Shown: in pieces, positions 1 through 6,484 of the stretch
Numbering within the stretch: position 1 is the first letter of the stretch
Layout of the letters: every line of letters starts with the position of its first letter
Source of the DNA: an uncultured Eubacteriales bacterium
GTDB taxonomy: Bacteria; Bacillota; Clostridia; Oscillospirales; Oscillospiraceae
Direction: 5' to 3'
Assembly (NCBI GenBank): GCA_900543085.1
Contig: UQQF01000074.1
Location: 1-6,990 of the forward strand
DNA: 6,990 nucleotides
Notes under the pieces: generated by a model
Databases searched by the model: none
What the model was told of the DNA's origin: nothing
What the model saw: only the letters and a program-made list of their open reading frames with translations
Program-made: the position numbers and the translations under genes

Positions 1-323
1 AGGCGGTTGCCCATGCCGTCGATGTTGACTATCTCGCCCGTCTCGGCGATGGCGTTGGCGCTGCAAACATAGGCGTCGGTGGTCATGGCACGCGCGCGGG
101 CGCCGTCCATGTCCTCCTCCTTCCAGTGCCAGGCCACGTCCGGACACACGGCCTTGAGCCTGTCGTACAGCCCTATGGCCTCCGCAGTGCCGCAGCCGCC
201 TATGCCCACGGTCTTGCCCGCCAGCTCCCCGGCCAGGTAATCCGCCGCCTCGGCGCCCGTGGCGAAGTGCTTGAAGTCCCAGCCGCGGCCGGTCATGCTC
301 TTTTTCAGCTTCTCAGCGTCCAT
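1..323 (-). CDS. LUD-domain (lactate utilization-type) protein, N-terminal part; cut by window edge
   Basis: The 107 complete codons read from the ATG at 323 match the start of the single-domain LUD (DUF162/LutC-like, DUF1121-type) proteins common in Clostridia. Visible hallmarks are KTVGIGGCGTAEAIGLYD (about residues 37-54), WHWKEEDMDGARARAMTTDAY (about 65-85) and ANAIAETGEIVNIDGMGNR (about 89-107). The family is named after LutC, part of a lactate-oxidation complex in Bacillus; the stand-alone clostridial versions have no settled function. No iron-sulfur motif or membrane segment is visible. The start is well supported: AGGAGAG lies 7-8 bases upstream of the ATG, directly after the TGA of the preceding yitT-like gene (16-base gap), implying co-transcription. 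The C-terminal part, roughly half of a typical family member, lies outside the window. The family call is firm; the substrate is unknown. Confidence 0.88.
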   Translation of the reverse strand, partial: MDAEKLKKSMTGRGWDFKHFATGAEAADYLAGELAGKTVGIGGCGTAEAIGLYDRLKAVCPDVAWHWKEEDMDGARARAMTTDAYVCSANAIAETGEIVNIDGMGNR

Positions 324-339
324 TTGAGTATCTCTCCTC

Positions 340-1206
340 TCAGTCGTCGTTTATATTCCCAAAGCCGTTGCCGAAGACGTCCTTGGCGTCGGTGACGATG
401 AAGAACGCGCCTGGGTCTACGGCCTTGACTATCTTGCGCAGCTCTGTGATCTGGCGCTTTTTTATGACGCACATGAGCACTTCCCGGCTCTCTCCCGTGT
501 AGCCGCCCGCGCCGTGCAGCAGCGTAACGCCGCGGTGCATGGTCGAGGTGATTGCCTGCTCCAGCTCCTTGCTCTTGCTCTCGCTTATGAGGTAGCAGAC
601 CTTGCTGGTGTTGAAGCCGTACATCACCGTGTCGATCGCCTTGGAGACGATGAACTGGGCGATTATCGTGTACATGACCGCGTCCCACTTGCGGAAGATC
701 AGGCCGTACACGCCGATTATCACAACGTTCAGGCACATGATTATAGTGCCGAAGTTGATGTCCTGGTAGTTCCTGCGCAGCGCCTTGGCCACGATGTCCA
801 CGCCGCCGGTGGTGGCTCCGCTGCGGTACGCGAGACCCAGACCCATGCCGTTAAGGCAGGCGCCTATCGTCGTGGCCAGGAAGATGTTGTCGGTCGCCAC
901 GGCGTCCAGCAGCGCGAAGGAGTCCACAAAGACGTATATCAGCACCGTGGCCGCGAGGCTCATCAGCATGAACCTAGCGCCGAAGTGTCTCCAGGCAAAG
1001 GCGAACAGCGGGATGTTTATGACCATGCTCACGACGCCGACCGGCCAGTGCGTGAGGTAGTTCACAATTGTGGCAATGCCGGTCACGCCGCCGGGGATGA
1101 CCCCGTTCGGATAGAAGAAGAAGCTGTACCCGACCGCGTAAAAGCAGGCGCCCAGAACTATGAGCAGCCACTCGCGCGCGGTCTCCTTTGCGCTGTGCTT
1201 AGGCAT
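340..1206 (-). CDS. YitT-family membrane protein (YitT/DUF161 plus C-terminal DUF2179)
   Basis: This is a 288-residue integral membrane protein of the YitT family. About five hydrophobic segments are visible (approximately 13-32, 55-72, 80-98, 108-127 and 153-172, with another around 178-195). Two internal glycine-rich repeats are typical of the family: PGGVTGIA near 38-45 and TTGGVDIVAK near 132-141. A soluble C-terminal DUF2179 domain covers about 205-285 (MHRGVTLLHGAGGYTGESREVLMCVI, then ITELRKIVKAVDPGAFFIV). Members are widespread in Firmicutes, often in several copies, with unclear physiological function; transport is suspected but not shown here. An ATG six bases further upstream (1212) is in frame, but it lies only 2 bases from the GGAGG. 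The ATG at 1206 has an 8-base spacing, so it is preferred. The gene starts 45 bases after the ParC-like gene with no terminator between, so it is probably a distal gene of the same operon. It appears intact. Confidence 0.93.
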   Translation of the reverse strand: MPKHSAKETAREWLLIVLGACFYAVGYSFFFYPNGVIPGGVTGIATIVNYLTHWPVGVVSMVINIPLFAFAWRHFGARFMLMSLAATVLIYVFVDSFALLDAVATDNIFLATTIGACLNGMGLGLAYRSGATTGGVDIVAKALRRNYQDINFGTIIMCLNVVIIGVYGLIFRKWDAVMYTIIAQFIVSKAIDTVMYGFNTSKVCYLISESKSKELEQAITSTMHRGVTLLHGAGGYTGESREVLMCVIKKRQITELRKIVKAVDPGAFFIVTDAKDVFGNGFGNINDD

Positions 1207-1214
1207 ATACATAA

Positions 1215-1219
1215 CCTCC
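1215..1219 (-). promoter_or_regulatory. Ribosome binding site deciding the yitT-like start
   Basis: GGAGG on the minus strand. It is 8 bases from the ATG at 1206 and only 2 bases from the in-frame ATG at 1212, which favours the shorter protein. Confidence 0.75.
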
Positions 1220-1251
1220 AGGTCAGCGATTTGGTTTTTTGCACTCCGGCC

Positions 1252-3495
1252 TTACAGCAGCGTGAGCTGCTCCTCTCCCCTGTCCTCGTCCTTCAGCAGC
1301 GCGCCTGCGGCGGGCAGGCTGCGGACGCGGTAGCGCGAGATGTTCTTGATGCCCGTCTCGGACAGCGGCACCACGTCGGACAGCTTGTAGCGCGGCTTGA
1401 GCGTCATCACGCCCACGCCCTGCGTGCTCTTGCTGGTCTTGGGCGCGAGCAGCGCCGTGCTGAAAATCAGCGCCCTGCCCTCGGTCGAGTACGCCGCGCA
1501 CTCTATGTCGCCGTAGAGCGGCATGACCTTGACCAGCGGGCTCTTGTCCGAGTAGGCGTTGATGAGCTTTTTGCGGTTGGTCTTTGTCTCGTAGGCGCTG
1601 AGGGGCACTCGTGCGACCTTGCCGTTTTCAAAGCACAGCAGCGCTTCGCCGCTGTAGTCCCCGGCGTAGAGCACGGCCTTGACCGTCTCGCCGGCGTCCA
1701 TGCTCAGCTTGCTTGCAAGGAAGGTGCCCAGCTGGCTGGCCTTGGTGTCCTCGAAGTCGGCGAGCTTCGCCTTGTAGACCTGCTGCTTATCCGTAAAGAC
1801 GAGTATCTCGCCCCGGTTTGTTCCCTCGAACTGTACCGCAAGGCTGTCGCCCTCTTTGTACTTCTGCTCGCCGGACATACGCAGGCTCTGCGGCGTTATC
1901 TTCTTCAGGTAGCCCTCGCGGGAGACGAACACGTTCACCGGGTAGTCCGGCACGCCGTCGTCCTCCGGCTCATCCGGCAGCTCGTCGGCGAAGACGATGC
2001 CGGTTCTGCGCGGCGAGGGATACTGCTTTATGATGCGCTTGAGCTCGTCGATTATTATGCCCTGCACGCGCCGCTTGCTCTCGAGCGTGGCCTCGAGGTC
2101 GGCTATGTCGCTCTCGAGGGTCTCGGTCTCGCTTATGCGCTTGAGGATGTACTCGCGGTTTATGTTCCTGAGCTTTATCTCGGCGACGTACTCGGCCTGC
2201 ACCTTGTCTATGCCGAAGCCCTCCATCAGGTTGGGCACGACGTCGCTCTCGCGCTCGGTGTTACGTATTATCGCGATCGCCCTGTCGATGTCAAGCAGGA
2301 TCTTGCCGAGGCCCTTCAGCAGGTGCAGCTTCTCGCGCTTGCGCTTGAGGTCGAAGTATATGCGGCGCTTGACGCACTCGGTGCGCCACGACGTCCACTC
2401 GCCGAGTATCTCGCCCACGCCCATGACGCGCGGCGTGCCCTCGATGAGGATGTTGAAGTTGCAGGCGAACGAGTCCATGAGCGGCGTGGCCTTGAATAGC
2501 TTGGCCATGAGCTTGTCGGGGTCTGCGCCGCGCTTGAGGTCGATGGCCAGCTTGAGGCCGCCCAGGTCGGTCTCGTCGCGCATGTCGTTTATCTCCTTCG
2601 CCTTGCCGGCCTTGACCAGCTCGGCGACCTTGTCCATGATGCTCTCGACCGTGGCCGTATAGGGTATCTCGTAGATCTCGATGACGTTCTGCCTGGCGTC
2701 ATAGCGCCAGCGGGAGCGAACCTTGAAGCTGCCGCGGCCGGTGCGGTATATCTCGCGCATGGCGTCCGTGTCCATGACTATCTCGCCGCCGGTCGGGAAG
2801 TCCGGCGCGGGCAGGGTGGCCATCAGGTCGCACTCCGGGTCACGGATGTAGTTTATCGCCGTCTCGCAGACTTCGGTGAGGTTGAAGCCGCATATCTGGC
2901 TGGCCATGCCGACGGCTATGCCGGTGTTCGCGCTGACCAGCACGTTCGGGAAGGCCGTGGGCAGCAGCGCCGGCTCCTTCATCGAGCCGTCGTAGTTGTC
3001 CACGAAGTCCACGGTGTCCTTGTCTATGTCGCCGAATATCTCCGCGCAGATGGGCGCGAGCTTGGCCTCGGTGTAACGCGAGGCGGCATAGGACATGTCG
3101 CGGGAGTACACCTTGCCGAAGTTGCCCTTGCTGTCCACGAAGGGCATATTCAGCGCCTCGCAGCCCTTTGCAAGGCGCACCATCGTCTCGTATATAGCGG
3201 CGTCGCCGTGGGGGTTGAGGCGCATGGTCTGACCCACGATGTTCGCGCTCTTGGTGCGCGCGCCGCTCAGAAGCCGCATCTTGTACATCGTGTACAGCAG
3301 CTTGCGGTGGCTGGGCTTGAAGCCGTCTATCTCGGGTATGGCGCGCGAGACGATGACGCTCATCGCGTAGGGCATGTAGTTGGTTTCCAGCGTCTCGGTT
3401 ATGGGCTGCTCCAGCACTTCGGCGCGCAGCCCCATGACGTTCTCCGCCGAGACGCCCTTGTGATTTGTTTCCTCGTTCTTCTTTCTGCGTGCCAT
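1252..3495 (-). CDS. parC: Type IIA DNA topoisomerase subunit A (ParC/GyrA-like, probably topoisomerase IV-type)
   Basis: This 747-residue protein is the DNA cleavage and religation subunit. The winged-helix breakage domain (about 35-160) has ANIVGQTMRLNPHGDAAIYE and the catalytic pair R140-Y141 in SRYTEAKL. The tower and coiled-coil follow (about 160-500), with GMASQICGF giving the DNA-intercalating isoleucine position (I201). A C-terminal beta-pinwheel-like region (about 515-735) contains repeats such as GYLKKITPQSL, QVYKAKLADF and GKVARVPLSAY. Length is near ParC (about 750) and shorter than E. coli GyrA (875). No QRRGGKG-type GyrA box is seen, arguing for a decatenase-like enzyme, although gyrase cannot be excluded from sequence alone. 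Oddities: Ala99 sits at the quinolone-contact serine (E. coli GyrA Ser83), Glu103 at the Asp87 position, and the loop before the catalytic tyrosine is about two residues longer and lacks the usual DGD. The start ATG abuts the stop codon of the small upstream gene, and AGGA lies 5 bases before it, so translational coupling is likely. Confidence 0.93.
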   Translation of the reverse strand: MARRKKNEETNHKGVSAENVMGLRAEVLEQPITETLETNYMPYAMSVIVSRAIPEIDGFKPSHRKLLYTMYKMRLLSGARTKSANIVGQTMRLNPHGDAAIYETMVRLAKGCEALNMPFVDSKGNFGKVYSRDMSYAASRYTEAKLAPICAEIFGDIDKDTVDFVDNYDGSMKEPALLPTAFPNVLVSANTGIAVGMASQICGFNLTEVCETAINYIRDPECDLMATLPAPDFPTGGEIVMDTDAMREIYRTGRGSFKVRSRWRYDARQNVIEIYEIPYTATVESIMDKVAELVKAGKAKEINDMRDETDLGGLKLAIDLKRGADPDKLMAKLFKATPLMDSFACNFNILIEGTPRVMGVGEILGEWTSWRTECVKRRIYFDLKRKREKLHLLKGLGKILLDIDRAIAIIRNTERESDVVPNLMEGFGIDKVQAEYVAEIKLRNINREYILKRISETETLESDIADLEATLESKRRVQGIIIDELKRIIKQYPSPRRTGIVFADELPDEPEDDGVPDYPVNVFVSREGYLKKITPQSLRMSGEQKYKEGDSLAVQFEGTNRGEILVFTDKQQVYKAKLADFEDTKASQLGTFLASKLSMDAGETVKAVLYAGDYSGEALLCFENGKVARVPLSAYETKTNRKKLINAYSDKSPLVKVMPLYGDIECAAYSTEGRALIFSTALLAPKTSKSTQGVGVMTLKPRYKLSDVVPLSETGIKNISRYRVRSLPAAGALLKDEDRGEEQLTLL

Positions 3496-3792
3496 TTACT
3501 TCCTGCCCCTGCCTCCGTGGCCTTTTTTCTTCTTGCCCGACTGCAAATCGCGGTGGCAGTGCGGGCAGACCTTGTTTTTATAGAAGCCCCTGAGCAGTGA
3601 GCCGCCGCACCAGGGGCAGCGCGCCCACTTCATTATTATCGCCAGGGTGAACAGCAGCACTATGACCGCCGCGATGAGCATGTAGTTTGAAAGCTCTGGA
3701 TTGCCGGCTCCGGCTAAGATGCCTATCAGGCTGGCAAATATACATATCGTGAAGCCCGCCGTCACAAGCTTGCGTACAGTTTCAAGTTTCAT
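3496..3792 (-). CDS. Small two-helix membrane protein with a CX2C-X13-CX2C zinc ribbon
   Basis: I do not recognise a named family for this 98-residue protein. The visible order is a short basic N-terminus, two hydrophobic helices (about 10-29 and 36-54), then a zinc-ribbon-like knuckle CPWCGG...CPHCHRDL with cysteines at 59, 62, 76 and 79. The lysine- and glycine-rich tail ends KKKKGHGGRGRK. The likely topology is a membrane hairpin with ribbon and basic tail in the cytoplasm (positive-inside rule; inference). It is placed between the two subunits of one topoisomerase. It begins 12 bases after the ParE-like stop, with GGGGGAG as ribosome binding site, and its TAA is immediately followed by the ParC-like ATG with no spacer. 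Translation of the cleavage subunit is therefore probably coupled to it. The coding call is strong from position, binding site and motif content; function is unknown. A link to DNA topology, or to nucleic acid binding by the tail, is speculation. Confidence 0.85.
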   Translation of the reverse strand: MKLETVRKLVTAGFTICIFASLIGILAGAGNPELSNYMLIAAVIVLLFTLAIIMKWARCPWCGGSLLRGFYKNKVCPHCHRDLQSGKKKKGHGGRGRK

Positions 3793-3804
3793 TTACTCTC
3801 CCCC

Positions 3805-5790
3805 TCAGGATATGTCGGCCAGGTCGAGATACTGGCTGCCGAATTCGGATATGTGCCGCTTTCTGCCCTGCAGGTCGTCGCCCAGCAGCAGGTCGAACAC
3901 CTGCGCCGTCCTCTCCACGTCCTCGGGCATCACGCGTATCAGGCGGCGCGTCTCCGGGTTCATGGTGGTGAGCCACATCATGTCCGGGTCGTTCTCGCCG
4001 AGACCCTTGGAGCGGTTTATGCTCGCCTTATTCGTGCCTATCTCCTCGAGGATCTTGGCCTTCTCGCGCTCGGAGTAGGCGAACCACGTCTTGCCGCCGG
4101 ACTCTATCTCGTACAGCGGGCTTTCCGCGATGTACACGTAGCCCTCGCGTATCAGCGTGGGCGTCAGTCGGTAGAGCATGGTGAGTATCAGCGTGCGTAT
4201 CTGGAAGCCGTCGACGTCGGCGTCGGTGCAGATTATGACCTTGCTCCAGCGCAGGTTGTCCAGCTCGAAGGCCGGCAGCTCCTTGACGTGCTTGCTGGTC
4301 TCCACGCCGCAGCCGAGCACCTTGACCAGGTCGGTTATGACGTCGCTTTTGAAGATGCGGCCGTAGTCGGCCTTGAGGCAGTTGAGTATCTTGCCCCTGA
4401 CGGGCATGATGCCCTGGAACTCCGCGTCGCGGCTGAGCTTGCACGCGCCGAGGGCGCTGTCGCCCTCCACGATGTATATCTCGCGCCTGGACACGTCGCG
4501 GCTGCGGCAGTCGACGAACTTCTGCACGCGGTTGGAGATGTCCATGCTGCCGGTGAGCTTTTTCTTTATGTTCAGCCGGGCGCTCTCAGCCTGCTCGCGC
4601 GAGCGCTTGTTTATCAGCACCTGGTCGGCCACGCGGTCGGCCTCGGCCTTGTGCTCTATGAAGTATATCTCCAGCTGCTCGCGGAAGAACTCCGTCATCG
4701 CCTCCTGGATGAAGCGGTTGGTGATGGCCTTCTTGGTCTGGTTCTCATAGCTGGTCTGCGTGGAGAAGCAGTTGGTCACCAGCACCAGGCAGTCCGCCAC
4801 GTCCTGGAAGGTTATCTTGCTCTCGTTCTTCTGGTACTTGCCCACCTTCTTTATGTACGCGTCCACCGCGGAGACGAACGCGCTGCGCACCGCCTTCTCG
4901 GGCGCGCCGCCGTGCTCCAGCCAGGAGCTGTTGTGGTAGTACTCGATGAGGTTGACCTTCACCGAGAAGCAGAACGCCGCGGAGAGCTTGACCTTGTACT
5001 CGTCCTTGTCCGCCCTGTCGCGGCCGCGCCGCTCCGCCGAGATGAAGTGCGGCGCGCTGAGAACCTCCTCGCCCGCTATCTCCTGGACGTAGTCGAGTAT
5101 GCCGTTCTCATACAGGAAGTCCTGGCTCTCAAACTTGCCCTGAGCCACCTCGTTGCGCAGCCGGAAGGTGACTCCGGCGTTGACCACGGCCTGGCGGCGC
5201 AGCGTCTCACGGTAGTATTCCACCGGGATGTCTATGTCCGTAAAGACCTCGAGGTCGGGACGCCAGCGTATGTCCGTGCCCGTCTTCTTGCGGTCTGTGG
5301 GCTCCACCTTCATCTCGCCGGCGATGCGGCCCTTTTCAAAGTGGAGGGTGTATTTCTTCCCGTCGCGGCGGACGGTGACGTCCATGTACTCGCTGGCGTA
5401 CTGCGTGGCGCAGGAGCCGAGGCCGTTGAGGCCGAGCGAATACTCGTAGTCGCCGCCGTCGTTGTTCTTGTACTTGCCTCCGGCGTACAGCTCGCAGAAC
5501 ACCAGCTCCCAGTTGTAGCGCTGCTCCACCGGGTTCCAGTCCACGGGGCAGCCGCGGCCGAAGTCCTCGCACTCAATACTCTTGTCGAGATAGCGCGTTA
5601 GTGTTATAATGTTGCCGTTTCCGGCGCGAGCCTCGTCTATGGCGTTGGAGAGTATCTCAAACACCGCGTGCTCGCAGCCCTCCAGGCCGTCGGAGCCGAA
5701 TATGACAGCCGGGCGCTTGCGCACCCTGTCCTCCCCTTTGAGCTGGGAGATGCTTTCGTTCCCGTATTCCGCGGGAGTTTTCTTTGCCAT
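3805..5790 (-). CDS. parE: Type IIA DNA topoisomerase subunit B (ParE/GyrB-like ATPase and TOPRIM)
   Basis: This 661-residue protein is the ATPase and metal-binding subunit that pairs with the ParC-like protein. The GHKL ATPase domain (about 1-230) shows the motif FEILSNAIDE with general-base E45 and Mg-binding N49. D76 in EDFGRGCPV is the adenine-contact position, and GLNGLGS (120-126) is the ATP-lid glycine motif. The transducer domain follows, with the QTK loop (K353). The TOPRIM domain has VEGDSA (E442) and TDADVDG (D523, D525), then PVRGKILN and SKGLGENDP. The C-terminus ends like short ParE/GyrB proteins of Firmicutes and lacks the E. coli GyrB insertion. Differences from the usual consensus: GLNGLG for GLHGVG, EGDSALG for EGDSAGG, and Phe after D76. 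A GTG at 5808 would add six residues, but the ATG at 5790 with AGGGA 10 bases upstream is preferred. It is the first gene of the operon, preceded by a clear promoter. Confidence 0.93.
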   Translation of the reverse strand: MAKKTPAEYGNESISQLKGEDRVRKRPAVIFGSDGLEGCEHAVFEILSNAIDEARAGNGNIITLTRYLDKSIECEDFGRGCPVDWNPVEQRYNWELVFCELYAGGKYKNNDGGDYEYSLGLNGLGSCATQYASEYMDVTVRRDGKKYTLHFEKGRIAGEMKVEPTDRKKTGTDIRWRPDLEVFTDIDIPVEYYRETLRRQAVVNAGVTFRLRNEVAQGKFESQDFLYENGILDYVQEIAGEEVLSAPHFISAERRGRDRADKDEYKVKLSAAFCFSVKVNLIEYYHNSSWLEHGGAPEKAVRSAFVSAVDAYIKKVGKYQKNESKITFQDVADCLVLVTNCFSTQTSYENQTKKAITNRFIQEAMTEFFREQLEIYFIEHKAEADRVADQVLINKRSREQAESARLNIKKKLTGSMDISNRVQKFVDCRSRDVSRREIYIVEGDSALGACKLSRDAEFQGIMPVRGKILNCLKADYGRIFKSDVITDLVKVLGCGVETSKHVKELPAFELDNLRWSKVIICTDADVDGFQIRTLILTMLYRLTPTLIREGYVYIAESPLYEIESGGKTWFAYSEREKAKILEEIGTNKASINRSKGLGENDPDMMWLTTMNPETRRLIRVMPEDVERTAQVFDLLLGDDLQGRKRHISEFGSQYLDLADIS

Positions 5791-5800
5791 AAGCTGAAAT

Positions 5801-5805
5801 TCCCT
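5801..5805 (-). promoter_or_regulatory. Ribosome binding site deciding the parE-like start
   Basis: AGGGA on the minus strand lies 10 bases before the ATG at 5790. It overlaps the codons that would follow a GTG start at 5808, so the ATG start is favoured. Confidence 0.6.
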
Positions 5806-5818
5806 CACCTGTCACAAG

Positions 5819-5832
5819 ATATTGTCCAATAT
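5819..5832. promoter_or_regulatory. Palindrome in the topoisomerase operon leader, possible operator
   Basis: ATATTG-TC-CAATAT is a perfect 6-bp inverted repeat with a 2-base centre. It lies about +6 to +19 from the start site predicted by the promoter at 5845-5873. The loop is too short for a stable RNA hairpin, so a protein binding site on DNA is the more natural reading. The cognate regulator is unknown; chance occurrence in this AT-rich stretch is possible. Confidence 0.4.
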
Positions 5833-5844
5833 TTGCACTACTAT

Positions 5845-5873
5845 ACTATATCTTATCTCGCGCGATTTTTCAA
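5845..5873 (-). promoter_or_regulatory. SigA-type promoter for the parE-like operon
   Basis: On the minus strand, TTGAAA (5868-5873) is separated by exactly 17 bases from TATAGT (5845-5850), each hexamer five of six matches to consensus. A second, overlapping TATAGT lies five bases downstream (5840-5845). The predicted start is near 5838, giving a leader of about 48 bases before the parE-like ATG. Confidence 0.78.
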
Positions 5874-5892
5874 GTGCCTGCACGCGAACGCG

Positions 5893-5921
5893 AAAAAGCG
5901 GGGACTCTCCCGAGTCCCCGC
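5893..5921 (-). terminator. Rho-independent terminator on the minus strand
   Basis: GCGGGGACTC (5898-5907) and GAGTCCCCGC (5912-5921) form a perfect 10-bp stem with a 4-base loop. On the minus strand it is followed by five T's (5893-5897). No protein gene on the minus strand upstream explains it, which points to a noncoding transcript or an attenuated leader. It ends 20 bases before the -35 of the parE-like promoter. A small CGCG-AA-CGCG palindrome (5883-5892) lies between them. Confidence 0.85.
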
Positions 5922-6156
5922 CGCGCCGCTCCGCTCACTGCTTTCGCCCTGAGCTCCGGCACTTGACCAGCAAGTCACTTTGAGAACGCTGGGCTTCATC
6001 ACCCGGATGTGCCCGACTCGTCCAACGGCGTCCCTGTTCGGGAGGCCATCCGCCATCGGATGCTTTTGCGCATCTGGCACCGGCCTTGGGCTTCTCTCTC
6101 TGCCCCGCCGTGCTCTTTGCTGTGTCCGAGTGTAGTATGTGCCCGGACGGAGCGTT
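5893..6156 (-). ncRNA. Candidate structured noncoding RNA, 6S-like rod (identity unproven)
   Basis: The minus strand upstream of the terminator folds by nested pairings. From outside in: AACGCT (6151-6156) with AGCGTT (5985-5990); CGTCCGG with CCGGGTG (near 6143-6149 and 6000-6006, including G-U pairs); a bubble of about 11 and 9 bases; ACTCG with CGAGT; ACGGCG with CGCCGT; GGCC with GGCC; GCCA with TGGC; and GATGC-GCAAAA-GCATC at the tip. A closing stem, central bubble and long apical arm is the general layout of 6S RNA. Downstream lie ACTTG-CTGGT-CAAGT and GCTCA...TGAGC (5933-5954), the latter capped by GC-GAAA-GC, then the terminator. No convincing promoter for it was found, so the 5' end is a guess from the outermost stem. 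I recognised no RNase P, tmRNA, SRP, T-box or riboswitch core. It could instead be a leader that attenuates the parE-like operon. No protein-coding signal is seen here on either strand. Confidence 0.45.
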
Positions 6157-6197
6157 TATCACAGGAACTATTCGCCAATTTTTGCGTCTTATGCGTG

Positions 6198-6225
6198 TTT
6201 AAATTGCGCCGCGACTGAATACAAT
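6198..6225 (+). promoter_or_regulatory. Putative promoter for yaaL-bofA
   Basis: TTTAAA (6198-6203, four of six) and TACAAT (6220-6225, five of six) are separated by 16 bases. The start would fall near 6231, just before the AAGGAG, giving a very short leader. This also places the in-frame ATG at 6226 upstream of the transcript. Confidence 0.5.
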
Positions 6226-6231
6226 ATGGAC

Positions 6232-6237
6232 AAGGAG
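6232..6237 (+). promoter_or_regulatory. Ribosome binding site supporting a TTG start for yaaL
   Basis: AAGGAG lies 9 bases before the TTG at 6247. The ATG at 6226 has no comparable site, and the AAGGAG lies inside its own reading frame. Confidence 0.6.
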
Positions 6238-6246
6238 TTGATATCT

Positions 6247-6459
6247 TTGTCCAAACGCAAGCAGAGAAAAGCCCGCGAGGCCGACTACAAAAAGGCGCTC
6301 GAGGAGCTCGGCGAGGTCAGGTCGCAGCTGGACGACACCTACAACCGCTTCAACACCGTCACGGACAGCGCCGCGCTCGAGGCCTGCATCTATGAGATAA
6401 GCGCGCTGAAAAGCAAGTACAACTGCGCCGTGCGTGCCATCAAATCATTTTATCTGTAA
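6247..6459 (+). CDS. yaaL: YaaL/DUF2508 family small protein
   Basis: From the TTG at 6247 this encodes 70 residues, close to the roughly 74 of Bacillus subtilis YaaL. The N-terminus is strongly basic (SKRKQRKAREADYKKA), followed by a charged helical stretch. The family signature is FNTVTDSAALEACIYEISALKSKYNCAVRAIKSF (about 35-68). No signal peptide or membrane segment is seen, so it is probably cytoplasmic. YaaL has no established function. The pair yaaL-bofA, usually downstream of recR in Bacillus, supports the call; here bofA follows after 25 bases, but recR is not upstream. The frame extends upstream to an ATG at 6226 (seven extra residues) and to 6139. TTG is preferred because of the AAGGAG spacing and the promoter position; the exact start remains the weak point. 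Confidence 0.83.
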   Translation: MSKRKQRKAREADYKKALEELGEVRSQLDDTYNRFNTVTDSAALEACIYEISALKSKYNCAVRAIKSFYL

Positions 6460-6484
6460 TATCGCACCCCCAAGGAGGTAACGT

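Noticed and set aside
305..736. 143-codon minus-strand frame
   Set aside because: It overlaps the YitT-like gene in another frame and is arginine-rich with no domain.
1213..1251. T-rich stretch between the ParC-like and YitT-like genes considered as a terminator
   Set aside because: No hairpin precedes the run of T's on either strand in the right orientation.
514..2499. 661-codon open frame on the plus strand
   Set aside because: It lies antisense to the YitT-like and ParC-like genes. Composition is a typical GC-rich shadow (rich in A, L, V, R, H), with no recognisable domain.
3782..3976. Small minus-strand frame at the end of the ParE-like gene
   Set aside because: It is an out-of-frame shadow of the ParE-like C-terminus with no separate support.
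3853..5601. 582-codon open frame on the plus strand
   Set aside because: It is antisense to the ParE-like gene, which has all expected motifs. The frame is a codon-bias shadow.
5791..5808. GTG start extending the ParE-like protein by six residues
   Set aside because: The ATG at 5790 has a better-spaced AGGGA. The extension MREFQL adds nothing recognisable.
5935..6162. 75-codon minus-strand frame in the noncoding region
   Set aside because: It has low-complexity composition, no good binding site and no family resemblance, and it coincides with the RNA-like pairings. A neighbouring frame at 5853-6080 is rejected for the same reasons.
6009..6218. 69-codon plus-strand frame upstream of yaaL
   Set aside because: It has no ribosome binding site or recognisable content and is antisense to the structured RNA candidate.
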